Shown here: positions 37,096-44,815 of the stretch, piece by piece
Layout of the letters: each line of letters starts with the position of its first letter
Position numbering within the stretch: position 1 is the stretch's first letter
Assembly: GCA_039819665.1 (NCBI GenBank)
Contig: JBCBRM010000004.1
Coordinates: 1 to 64,000 of the forward strand
Direction of reading: 5' to 3'
DNA: 64,000 nucleotides
DNA from: JAWPMV01 sp039819665
Lineage (GTDB): Bacteria; Bacteroidota; Bacteroidia; J057
Notes under the pieces: model-generated
Told to the model about the DNA's origin: nothing
Database searches by the model: none
What the model saw: only the letters and a program-made list of their open reading frames with translations
Translations under genes and position numbers: made by a program

Positions 37096-38321
37096 TGACC
37101 ATACAGCAGGTAAAACAGAGGTACGGGATCATCGGTAATAGCCGCGAAATAAATTCGGCGGTGGAGGTCGCTATGCAGGTAGCGCCTACGGAGGTATCTG
37201 TACTCGTTTATGGGGAGAATGGTAGCGGAAAGGATGTGTTCTCACGGATCATCCACCAATTTAGCAAAAGAAAACATAAGCGATTTCTTGCCGTTAATAC
37301 GGGGGCGATTCCAGAAGGAACCCTGGATTCAGAACTTTTTGGCCATGAGAAAGGAGCTTTTACTTCAGCTTATGATACTCGCAAGGGCTATTTCGAAGAA
37401 GTGGAGGATGGAACGATCTTTCTGGATGAAATAGCAGAGATGCCCCTCAAGACCCAGGCGAGGCTCTTACGTCTACTGGAAAATGGAGAGTATCTCCGAG
37501 TAGGTTCCTCTAAAGTCCGAAAAGCTGATGTGAGAGTTATAGCTGCTACCAATAAGAATTTGGTGGAAATGATTCGCCAGGGGAAATTCAGAGAGGATCT
37601 TTACTTTCGCCTAAATACAGTATCTATAGTAGTCCCTGCACTGAGGGACAGAGGGCAGGATATTGAGCTACTATTCAATTATTTCGCCCTGGAATTTGCA
37701 GAAAAGTATAAGAGAGATCCTATCGTCCTTGAATCAGAGGCTGTGGAACTTTTGTATAAATATCGCTGGCCCGGCAATGTTCGTGAGCTTCGAAATCTGG
37801 TTGAGAAATTGACGGTATTGGTGAAAGGAGAAATGGTAGCTGCTGATGTACTCCAAAAAAACCTACTGATTCAGGAATCCTATCTTCCAAGTATCGTACA
37901 TATGCCCGGGTCTAATGGAGGAGAGCAGGTCACTACAGAGGACCGTGATCTCTTATTTAAAATGATCCATGATTTGGGGAAAGAGGTTACAGATCTAAAG
38001 AAAATGCTCTTTATGGCTATGCAGCAAGGAAGAGATTTTGATCCTTCTGGGGGGATGAGTTTCAATACAGCACCTGCCTATGATGACAGTCGATATGGAG
38101 AAACCGAGATTATCCAGGCATCAGAACCCCAGGTACAACCCATTGCCAAGGAAGCCCCACTATTAGTAGAAGCCTCTCTTTCTTTGGAGAAAAATGAAAA
38201 AGACCTGATTACCAAGGCATTGCTCAAGCATAACAACAATCGCAAAAAAGCCGCCCTGGAACTAGGCATCTCGGAGAGGACTTTGTACCGAAAGATCAAT
38301 AACTACAACATAGACTTGTGA
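37095..38321 (+). CDS. sigma-54-dependent transcriptional activator without receiver domain
   Basis: A 408-aa AAA+ enhancer-binding protein. The ATPase has Walker A GENGSGKD (40-47), the sigma-54 contact loop GAFTSA (87-92; the usual form is GAFTGA) and Walker B GTIFLDE. The last 40 residues are a Fis-type helix-turn-helix (KKAALELGISERTLYRKI). There is almost no N-terminal sensory domain, so activity is probably set by protein level or by a trans-acting partner. It is locked between miaB and lptE by overlapping start and stop codons, which suggests it controls or is coexpressed with envelope-building functions. Targets are unknown. Confidence 0.93.
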   Translation: MTIQQVKQRYGIIGNSREINSAVEVAMQVAPTEVSVLVYGENGSGKDVFSRIIHQFSKRKHKRFLAVNTGAIPEGTLDSELFGHEKGAFTSAYDTRKGYFEEVEDGTIFLDEIAEMPLKTQARLLRLLENGEYLRVGSSKVRKADVRVIAATNKNLVEMIRQGKFREDLYFRLNTVSIVVPALRDRGQDIELLFNYFALEFAEKYKRDPIVLESEAVELLYKYRWPGNVRELRNLVEKLTVLVKGEMVAADVLQKNLLIQESYLPSIVHMPGSNGGEQVTTEDRDLLFKMIHDLGKEVTDLKKMLFMAMQQGRDFDPSGGMSFNTAPAYDDSRYGETEIIQASEPQVQPIAKEAPLLVEASLSLEKNEKDLITKALLKHNNNRKKAALELGISERTLYRKINNYNIDL

Positions 38322-38839
38322 AAAACATAAACTATCTTCTTTTAGTTTTTGCCTGCCTTATTCTGGTAGCTTGTAGAGTATCTTTCAATACTACAGGTGT
38401 ACCCAAAATAGGAGGTACTGCGGGTGTGGTATTAGAAACCCTTTATGTAGATCAGTTTATCAATGAAGCACCTATAGTAGTCCCTTATCTCGCTCCTGAG
38501 ATGACCATTCAATTACAGGATCGCTTTTTGAATCAAAGCAAATTGAGCCTGACCGATCCACCAGCAGATGTTGAGTTAGGGGGAAGCATCACCCGCTATG
38601 ATGTCGCCCCTATTGCGATCACAGGGACAACTTCTGCTGAACAAAACCGCCTGAGTATTAGCATTCGTGTCAGCTTTAAGAATAACAAAGATGAAAACGC
38701 CAGTTGGGAGCAAACCTTTAGTGGCTTTGTAGACTTTGATGCCAGTGAGGACTTTTCTGCGGTTGAGGAGGAAAAGATCAATGAAATTCTTGAGCAGATT
38801 ACGCAGGACATTTTTACCAAATCTTTAGGGAAGTGGTAA
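38318..38839 (+). CDS. lptE: LptE-family LPS-assembly lipoprotein
   Basis: A 173-aa outer-membrane lipoprotein. The GTG start at 38318 overlaps the previous stop by four bases. The signal MKNINYLLLVFACLILVAC gives the lipid-modified cysteine at 19. The body has the LptE-like pattern (two-layer sandwich, VELGGSITRYDVAPIAI, then WEQTFSGFVDF). LptE plugs the LptD barrel that inserts lipopolysaccharide. The link is supported by its position in the miaB / activator / lptE / hypothetical / secG order seen widely in Bacteroidota. The family is divergent, so the assignment rests partly on context. Confidence 0.82.
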   Translation: MKNINYLLLVFACLILVACRVSFNTTGVPKIGGTAGVVLETLYVDQFINEAPIVVPYLAPEMTIQLQDRFLNQSKLSLTDPPADVELGGSITRYDVAPIAITGTTSAEQNRLSISIRVSFKNNKDENASWEQTFSGFVDFDASEDFSAVEEEKINEILEQITQDIFTKSLGKW

Positions 38840-38845
38840 GAGGAC

Positions 38846-38930
38846 GTGTTAGCGTATTGGGGTATTAGCGTGCGAAATTTCGCTAGAGAATTATAAGGCC
38901 AACACACGAAAACCCTAACACACCAACACC
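38846..38930. repeat. octamer-periodic inverted repeat element B
   Basis: Left arm units GTGTTAGC (38846), GTATTGGG (38854) and GTATTAGC (38862) are in exact 8-base register. Right arm units are CCAACACA (38899), CGAAAACC, CTAACACA (38915) and CCAACACC (38923). Between them is the 12-base palindrome GCGAAATTTCGC (38872-38883), a natural loop closer. It lies 6 bases after the lptE stop. Confidence 0.88.
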
Positions 38931-38999
38931 TTTTCCCCTTTGTAAGAAATCCAACATTCCGCTAGAAAAAATATCCGAAAATCCCTGTATCATTGAATC

Positions 39000-39773
39000 G
39001 TGAATATTTGGGAAATATATCACAAATCCTTTGAGCGAGAGCTCAATAGCGAAGAATTGGATTTTCTGGACACAATGATTCGGAAATATCCTTATTTTGC
39101 AATGGCAAGGTATTTAAAGGCCAAGGCTGTGCCTAGTACAGCTAATATTGGTCTTGCCTCTGCACATGCATCGAATCGCCCATTGTTTAAAGCCTTCATG
39201 GAGGGCAAGAAGAGTATTAGGGAAAAAATAAAGACTGAGACAATGGAGGAAAGCCCGGAAAAAACCGTTTCCATTCACCAAAAACACGAGCTCTTTAGCA
39301 TCGTAGATACCTCTCCGGAAGAACATAGAGGTAGTTTGCATATCCCATTCTCAATAGGTGGGGTGGATTTTGGCGCTAATTTCCAAGGCTTTTTAGATAC
39401 CCTCATAAAGGAAAAAACACAAAAGCATCTCTGGCTAGCAGAAAAAATCCGTACCGAAATTCTTCGAAAAGAATTTAAGCATACAGAAGAGGTGAAGTCC
39501 AATCCTGAAGCTGAAGATTTAATTCAGCGTTTCCTCAACAAAAACCCCAAGATCAGACGACCAAATCCTGAAAAGAATTACCAGAAAACAGAGGATTATG
39601 CTAGCATGAGCGTGAGTCTGGATGAGGAGATTGTATCGGAGACTTTGGCAAAACTTCATCTCCAGCAAAACAATACCAGAGAGGCAATCCGTATATATGA
39701 AAAGCTCAGTTTGCTATTCCCTGAAAAAAGTGCTTATTTTGACGCTCAAATTTTAGAAATAAACAAGAAATAA
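39000..39773 (+). CDS. conserved Bacteroidota protein between lptE and secG, TPR-like C-terminus
   Basis: A 257-aa soluble protein of unknown function with a GTG start. Residues 1-75 are helical (MNIWEIYHKSFERELNSEEL). The middle is charged. The last 45 residues (SETLAKLHLQQNNTREAIRIYEKLSLLFPEKSAYF) look like a single tetratricopeptide hairpin. Its stop shares an A with the secG start (TAATG), so the two are translationally coupled. It is found in this position in other Bacteroidota by general knowledge of the cluster, but I know of no experimental role. Confidence 0.8.
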   Translation: MNIWEIYHKSFERELNSEELDFLDTMIRKYPYFAMARYLKAKAVPSTANIGLASAHASNRPLFKAFMEGKKSIREKIKTETMEESPEKTVSIHQKHELFSIVDTSPEEHRGSLHIPFSIGGVDFGANFQGFLDTLIKEKTQKHLWLAEKIRTEILRKEFKHTEEVKSNPEAEDLIQRFLNKNPKIRRPNPEKNYQKTEDYASMSVSLDEEIVSETLAKLHLQQNNTREAIRIYEKLSLLFPEKSAYFDAQILEINKK

Positions 39774-40129
39774 TGGCTTTTTTTAGCTTTCTATGCATAC
39801 TCATTTCTGTCGGCCTTACGCTGGTAGTAATTGTTCAAAACAGTAAGGGTGGAGGTCTCTCTTCTACTTTTGGAGGTGGTGCTCAGCAAATTATGGGTGC
39901 GAGAAGAAGTAATGAAGTAATTGAAAAGATCACCTGGTATCTCGCCGGTGGATTAGCGGTAATAGCTATTATTGCTAACCTTACCTTCGGTAACCCTGAG
40001 GCCGATCCAAATACTATCCGCACAGAAACTGCAATTGACGAGCTGGTAGTACCAAATGCTGGCCCTCTACAAGATCCTTCTAGCTTGCCAGATGCTCCAG
40101 CAGAGCCAGCTGCCGGAACTGAAGAGTAA
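39773..40129 (+). CDS. secG: preprotein translocase subunit SecG
   Basis: A small membrane subunit that assists SecYE/SecA in protein export. Two membrane helices (about 2-22 and 54-73) flank the conserved loop QNSKGGGLSSTFGGGAQQIMGARR. Residues 75-118 form a Pro/Ala/Glu-rich tail beyond the core domain, as in other members of the phylum. The start overlaps the preceding stop, and a strong terminator follows. Confidence 0.93.
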   Translation: MAFFSFLCILISVGLTLVVIVQNSKGGGLSSTFGGGAQQIMGARRSNEVIEKITWYLAGGLAVIAIIANLTFGNPEADPNTIRTETAIDELVVPNAGPLQDPSSLPDAPAEPAAGTEE

Positions 40130-40140
40130 GTCGAAAACAT

Positions 40141-40190
40141 AAAAGAAAGACGCAAAGCAATCCTGAGATTGTTTTGCGTCTTTCTTTTTG
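40141..40190. terminator. long terminator between convergent secG and the next gene
   Basis: AAAGAAAGACGCAAAGCAATC pairs almost fully with the following GATTGTTTTGCGTCTTTCTTT around CTGA. T-runs on both strands make it bidirectional. Confidence 0.88.
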
Positions 40191-40204
40191 GGCGATTTTG
40201 AAAA

Positions 40205-40690
40205 TTAGGTAGGCTCCTTTTCGACAGCATCTTTCAATTTCTCCCAGGCTCCCTTTATACCATCCCAGTATTCAGGGCCTTTCTTATTGATGATGCATTT
40301 GCGGATTTCTTTTTGTTTGTTCTTGAGGCTAATCCGGAGTTCCTTTCTGACTAGCTCCCTATCCAGATCTATACTAGTCATTTCTGATGGACTCAGTCGG
40401 GAACTTAGATCTTTCTTAATCGGACCTACGATGCAAAGGCATTTGGTCTTATCTGCTTTTTCCCCTTCGCAATTGTTTTCTTCCAGTCTACTGATAGAGG
40501 ATTGATCGAGCAAGGCTTCCATGCCTTTTCCTTTCAATTCGTTGATACTACCTCCCTGCCATAAATAAAAGGCAAGTGCTGCAATGGCTAGAACCAGGAT
40601 CGCTTTCAAGACCTTTTGCGCGACCTTGAAAAGGATATAAATGATTGCTCCAGCTGATAAAATGAGAATAATGAGATTGCTGTTTTCCAT
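40205..40690 (-). CDS. small membrane-anchored protein of unknown function
   Basis: A 161-aa protein with two N-terminal hydrophobic helices (about 5-21 and 28-46) and a soluble C-terminal part with four Cys (NNCEGEKADKTKCLC and KCII), of which CLC is notable. Lys/Glu-rich helices end the protein. I do not recognise the family. It is convergent with secG. A pair of CAAATTAGGTA-like boxes lies 60-98 bases upstream of its start. Confidence 0.7.
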   Translation of the reverse strand: MENSNLIILILSAGAIIYILFKVAQKVLKAILVLAIAALAFYLWQGGSINELKGKGMEALLDQSSISRLEENNCEGEKADKTKCLCIVGPIKKDLSSRLSPSEMTSIDLDRELVRKELRISLKNKQKEIRKCIINKKGPEYWDGIKGAWEKLKDAVEKEPT

Positions 40691-41051
40691 AGAGATTTAA
40701 GGGTACGTTAATAGATGTCCCGTTTCTCAAGCATTTCAAAAGGCTAAATTCAAATTAGGTAGAATTACCCGAATTTTCAATTTAGGTAAATCTATTAAGA
40801 GCACGCAAAAAGTATGTATTCCTATCAAACCCGAAAGAAATAACGTTTATTTATTCGGATTTTCTAAAAATTTCAGTCTCATAGAAATACAGATCGGAAA
40901 TTGTAAAAATTTGGCATCTGGGAAATGGATTTTTTTTTGTACTTTAGTCGGAGTCTAACAAGGACGAGTTAAAAGGTACTCGTATCTCAATATTCTATTT
41001 CTGGATAGTTAGTTCTTAAAAATTCGGAAAAACACAATTACTTCCCCTAGT
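40691..41051. other. divergent intergenic region with repeated TTAGGTA boxes
   Basis: 361 AT-rich bases without an ORF. CAAATTAGGTA (40751-40761) and CAATTTAGGTA (40778-40788) stand in direct orientation. The first is identical to a box ahead of feoA at 63034. TACTTTAG near 40940 is a one-mismatch -7 box for the plus-strand gene. Confidence 0.5.
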
Positions 41052-42668
41052 ATGATTAGAAACTCTACCTTTGTTTTCCTACTAACCTCGTTTTTCTTTA
41101 CCTGTAATCTATACGCTCAAGATCCGATTCCGGGAGGCTGTGGAACCGTTGGCCCTAATATGGTCGTAAATCCAGAATTTGATGATGGAAATATTGGCTT
41201 CACAAATAGCTTCAGTTTCAACAATGGATATACGTGTTCTTTCGGCGATTATACCATTGCAAGTACCGTTGTAAACGATCCTGCAGTTACCTGTTACAAT
41301 GCTCCAGGTTTCAACCTGCAGACCATTTGGAAAGTCACAGACCGTATCAATAGCAGTGGAGGACCTTATACCCCAGGTAATTTTATGATTGTCGATCCTT
41401 GCGATACGATCGGTACAGCCTGTAGTACCACTGATTTGAGTGGAATTATCTGGGAACAAACCCTGGATGTTTGCCCCAATAATACCTATACCTTTTCGGT
41501 ATTTGTAAAAAATATTTACACACAGGAAGCTATCAATTATCCGGGCTCTGATACCCTACCTGATTTTGAACTTACAATCAATGGTGATACCATTTCGGGA
41601 TATTACATTGATGGAGTTTTATCAAGTGATGGGAGTTTTCAACTTCCCAAAATGCCTGAAGCGGATTCGGCAGTCTGGTTTCAAATATCAGGAGCATGGG
41701 AGTCAGAAGGCAATACTTCAGCCAATCTGGTAATGAAGAATCTGGTTCCAGGTGCTCAAGGAAATGACCTTGCACTTGATGGGATTTTCTTTGGCCTTTG
41801 TGGTAAAGAAGTAGGTGTCGCAGTTAATGGGACCACTTGCCAGGACGATGCTAACCCAACAGCAATTGTTCTGGATCCAGATCCTGCAACTCAAAGCGCA
41901 GGATGGTTATACTATGAGTGGTTCAGAGACGGAGTATTGATGCAGGGTGATGCCAATGGTACTTTTGCCCCAAATCTTGATCCGGTAAATGGATACAAAG
42001 GCGAGTATGTAATGATCGCATATGAAGATCCTGCAGGAGCCACTTGCGGACATAGCAGTGAACCCCTTAACGTAATTTCAAGTACGTCAGCACAATGTCA
42101 GGGAATATTCCCCGTAGAAATGTTGAGTTTTGATGGAAAACAGCTTGGCCAAAGTATTGAGCTCAAATGGTCAACTGCTCAGGAAATCAATAATCTGGGC
42201 TTTGAGGTCCAAATGAGCCAGGATGGATTGGACTTTGAGATGCTTGGCTTTGTAGAAGGAATCGGAAATAGTGCAAATGTAAATCTGTATACTTTCCAAA
42301 CCGGATCTCTGAATAGCGGAAGTTATATCTTTCGCCTAAGGCAAATAGACTACGACGGAAGCTTTAGCTACTCTGATAATCTGGAATTGAGTGTAGAGCT
42401 GAATAATACTTATCTTGTTTCCATTGCCCCCAACCCCATCAATGCAAATTCAAAATTGCGGGTTGAGGTAGAGGAGAAGCAAGAAGTCCGAGTAGAGCTT
42501 CTAAGTACAGATGGCAAACTTGTTCAAAGAGTAGGATCTGCCTTGGTTGAGAATGGGCAGGCTTTCGAATTGGAATTAAGAGGGGGAGATTTACCTGCAG
42601 GATTGTATGTATTAAGGGTGCAGGGCTGGAATTTCAATCATTTCGAAAAAATCATCATTACTGAATAA
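41052..42668 (+). CDS. secreted protein with T9SS type A sorting domain
   Basis: A 538-aa exported protein. The signal peptide ends NLYAQ. The first third begins MVVNPEFDDGNIGFTNSF, a carbohydrate-binding-like sandwich. A region with paired cysteines follows. From about 350 comes VEMLSFDGKQLGQSIELKWSTAQEINNLGFEVQ, the fibronectin-like module that often precedes sorting domains. The last about 85 residues are the sorting domain (SIAPNPINANSKLRVEV, then LPAGLYVLRVQG). No catalytic domain is recognised. It is a single-gene unit with its own terminator, probably a surface-displayed or released binding protein. Confidence 0.87.
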   Translation: MIRNSTFVFLLTSFFFTCNLYAQDPIPGGCGTVGPNMVVNPEFDDGNIGFTNSFSFNNGYTCSFGDYTIASTVVNDPAVTCYNAPGFNLQTIWKVTDRINSSGGPYTPGNFMIVDPCDTIGTACSTTDLSGIIWEQTLDVCPNNTYTFSVFVKNIYTQEAINYPGSDTLPDFELTINGDTISGYYIDGVLSSDGSFQLPKMPEADSAVWFQISGAWESEGNTSANLVMKNLVPGAQGNDLALDGIFFGLCGKEVGVAVNGTTCQDDANPTAIVLDPDPATQSAGWLYYEWFRDGVLMQGDANGTFAPNLDPVNGYKGEYVMIAYEDPAGATCGHSSEPLNVISSTSAQCQGIFPVEMLSFDGKQLGQSIELKWSTAQEINNLGFEVQMSQDGLDFEMLGFVEGIGNSANVNLYTFQTGSLNSGSYIFRLRQIDYDGSFSYSDNLELSVELNNTYLVSIAPNPINANSKLRVEVEEKQEVRVELLSTDGKLVQRVGSALVENGQAFELELRGGDLPAGLYVLRVQGWNFNHFEKIIITE

Positions 42669-42693
42669 AGAATCTTCGCATAAGGATCTTAAA

Positions 42694-42728
42694 AAGGGCA
42701 TAAATGAATCATTTATGCCCTTATTCTT
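42694..42728 (+). terminator. terminator after the T9SS protein gene
   Basis: AAGGGCATAAAT and its exact complement (42711-42722) enclose GAATC and are followed by ATTCTTT. Confidence 0.85.
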
Positions 42729-42848
42729 TGGCCTGATTTTAGGGTAAATATGATGTTAGCACAATGAGATATCGGTGTCTTTTCCTAATTAGGGGCTTAC
42801 CTGAAACAAATTTGTAGGAAAAACCCTTCTTTATTAGGCTTTTTTAGA

Positions 42849-42856
42849 TACTTTTG
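42849..42856 (+). promoter_or_regulatory. -7 box of the LOG-family gene
   Basis: TACTTTTG matches TAnnTTTG, 22 bases before the start codon. The -33 element is unclear. A 10-bp palindrome CCTAATTAGG lies upstream at 42784-42793. Confidence 0.5.
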
Positions 42857-42878
42857 CCCCGCTAAAACATTCAATCAC

Positions 42879-43586
42879 ATGGACAAACGAATCAATTCCT
42901 ATTTCACCGAGCATAAAAGAGAATGGAAAAAAGCGCCAGGGAAAGATTCCTGGATCGTTTTTAAGATTATGTCTGAATTTGTGGAAGGATTTGAGAAAAT
43001 GTCCGCCATTGGGCCCTGTATCTCAATCTTCGGTTCAGCCAGGACGAAACCCGAGACAAAGTATTATAAACTTGCGACAGAAATAGCCGCAAAACTAACC
43101 CAAAGTGGGTTTGGGATCATTACAGGAGGAGGTCCAGGCATCATGGAAGCTGGAAATAAGGGAGCTTTTGAAGCAGGCGGTACTTCTGTAGGACTAAATA
43201 TCGAACTACCTTTTGAAACCCACTCCAATCCCTGGATTGACAAAGACAAAGATATTGACTTCAATTATTTCTTTGTTCGCAAGGTTATGTTTGTCAAATA
43301 TGCCCAGGGCTTTGTAGTTCTTCCCGGAGGATTTGGTACCCTTGATGAACTATTCGAAGCACTTACCCTTATCCAAACCCTTAAAATTGACCGTTTCCCG
43401 GTGGTTTTGGTAGGTAGTGATTTCTGGGGAGGCTTGATTGATTGGATCAAAAAAGTGCTTCTGGAACAAGAAAACAACATTTCCCCTAAAGATATGGACC
43501 TGTTTAAAGTTGTGGATACAGCGGAAGAAGTAGTAGAGCATTTTACTAACTTTTATACCGATAACTTACTCAAACCCAACTTTTAA
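42879..43586 (+). CDS. LOG-family nucleotide phosphoribohydrolase-type protein
   Basis: A 235-aa Rossmann-like protein of the lysine-decarboxylase-like/LOG family. Members cleave the N-glycosidic bond of nucleoside 5'-monophosphates (cytokinin precursors in plants; AMP and other nucleotides in bacteria). Both signature motifs are intact: GGGPGIMEA (83-91) and PGGFGTLDE (149-157), with the catalytic Arg and Glu region between. Older annotations call such proteins lysine decarboxylases, which is wrong. It is a single gene with its own promoter. Confidence 0.92.
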   Translation: MDKRINSYFTEHKREWKKAPGKDSWIVFKIMSEFVEGFEKMSAIGPCISIFGSARTKPETKYYKLATEIAAKLTQSGFGIITGGGPGIMEAGNKGAFEAGGTSVGLNIELPFETHSNPWIDKDKDIDFNYFFVRKVMFVKYAQGFVVLPGGFGTLDELFEALTLIQTLKIDRFPVVLVGSDFWGGLIDWIKKVLLEQENNISPKDMDLFKVVDTAEEVVEHFTNFYTDNLLKPNF

Positions 43587-43676
43587 GACTGGAATTCGTA
43601 CAAGTAAAGCGAGAAAAACCCCTATTCAAGCTATTCCTACCCTATAGAAGCAAATTTACCGTATACCTTTGAAGTG

Positions 43677-43777
43677 TTCAAGAGCTCCAAAATAACGGAG
43701 CCTTGAAAGAAATCGGGCGAAAGTGTCTCGAAATTTACCAGTAACGGTAGCACTTTTGCGCCTTCGGTACGTATAAG
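43677..43777 (+). other. run of three inverted repeats between the LOG gene and the transglycosylase
   Basis: TTCAAGAGCTCC pairs with GGAGCCTTGAA (43677-43707). GCGAAAGTG pairs with CACTTTTGCGC around an inner TACC/GGTA stem (about 43728-43762). GGTAC pairs with GTACC (43766-43781). Together they could form a structured leader of the downstream gene or the end of the LOG transcript. Confidence 0.45.
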
Positions 43778-43831
43778 TACCCAACAAACACAGAAAGAAG
43801 AAAGCAACAAACAGACCTTTTTGCAAACACT

Positions 43832-44788
43832 ATGAAACGAACACTCCTTATTATCCTTACTTTAGGATTTATTTCCGTGGGGCTCTTGTTCCCTGTATGG
43901 AAAGTGGAGGCAGAAACCCCCGGTCCCAAATCTGATGCTACCTTAAAAGCATTATCAGGTAAGGTATCTGCTTTCAACTACGGAGCCCCTCTAAGCCTGG
44001 AATTCGCAGGAGAAACTGTTGATATCCAGAATCCTCGCATAGAGAAAAAAATCAATAGAGAAATACGGAAAAGTCTCAATTATCCCGCTGCAACAAAATT
44101 GTTGTTGAAGAGGGCATATCGCTATCAGGACCGTTTTATGGATATCCTGGAAGCCAAAGGAATTCCTAGCGATTTTTTCTATTTGAGTATAGCCGAAAGT
44201 AAACTCTCCAATGCCACTTCTGCAGTAGGCGCCAAAGGCTTCTGGCAGTTTATGCCAGCCACTGCTAGGCAATATGGATTGGAAGTTTCGGATCAGGTGG
44301 ACGAAAGACTCCACCCGGATAAAGCAACCTACGCAGCCGCTCGCTTCCTTAAGGCCGCTCACAAGCAATTGGGGGAATGGACTTTGGTAGCAGCAGCATA
44401 TAATATGGGTCCCACCGGTGTTGAACGCGCAGTCAAGAACAATGGGACCCGTGATTACTTCCAAATGGACCTCAACCCTGAAACAGGGGCATATCTCTAC
44501 AGGATCCTGGGATACAAAAGTGTCCTCGAAGGGGCTGAACGTTATGGCTTTGATTTGGATGAAATAGAATATTATCATCCAATCCCATATCGTACAACTC
44601 TGGTCAAGGAAAATATAGATGATCTTGCTACCTTTGCGCAGTCACACGGTTCCACCTATCGGGATTTGAAAATCATGAACCCATGGTTGCTGACTGATCG
44701 ATTGACAGTGAGTGAAGGTGAGAGTTACGAAATTCGATTTCCCATCGTTTCCAACCCAACTGCATACGAGTTGAGAACCGACAGATAG
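43832..44788 (+). CDS. membrane-bound lytic transglycosylase, MltD-like SLT domain
   Basis: A 318-aa exported murein hydrolase that cleaves the MurNAc-GlcNAc bond with formation of 1,6-anhydroMurNAc. After a signal or anchor helix (5-27) the SLT domain occupies about 95-240. It has the catalytic Glu in AESKLSN (E122), then GAKGFWQFMPATARQYGL and VAAAYNMGP. Residues about 255-310 resemble a degenerate LysM-type region (TLVKENIDDLATFAQSHGSTYRDLKIMNPWL). It is close to uvrA (27 bases), but the functions are unrelated. Confidence 0.92.
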   Translation: MKRTLLIILTLGFISVGLLFPVWKVEAETPGPKSDATLKALSGKVSAFNYGAPLSLEFAGETVDIQNPRIEKKINREIRKSLNYPAATKLLLKRAYRYQDRFMDILEAKGIPSDFFYLSIAESKLSNATSAVGAKGFWQFMPATARQYGLEVSDQVDERLHPDKATYAAARFLKAAHKQLGEWTLVAAAYNMGPTGVERAVKNNGTRDYFQMDLNPETGAYLYRILGYKSVLEGAERYGFDLDEIEYYHPIPYRTTLVKENIDDLATFAQSHGSTYRDLKIMNPWLLTDRLTVSEGESYEIRFPIVSNPTAYELRTDR

Positions 44789-44815
44789 GAGGGGCCTGCA
44801 AAGTCTTTTCCTGGA

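Noticed and set aside
42879..43586. Lysine decarboxylase, the usual older label
   Set aside because: The PGGxGTxxE and GGGxGxM motifs define LOG-type phosphoribohydrolases; no PLP-dependent decarboxylase fold is present.
15821..43799. Seventeen identical bases (AACAAACACAGAAAGAA) at 15821 and 43783
   Set aside because: Both lie in low-complexity CA-rich DNA, where such a match is expected by chance, and the contexts differ.
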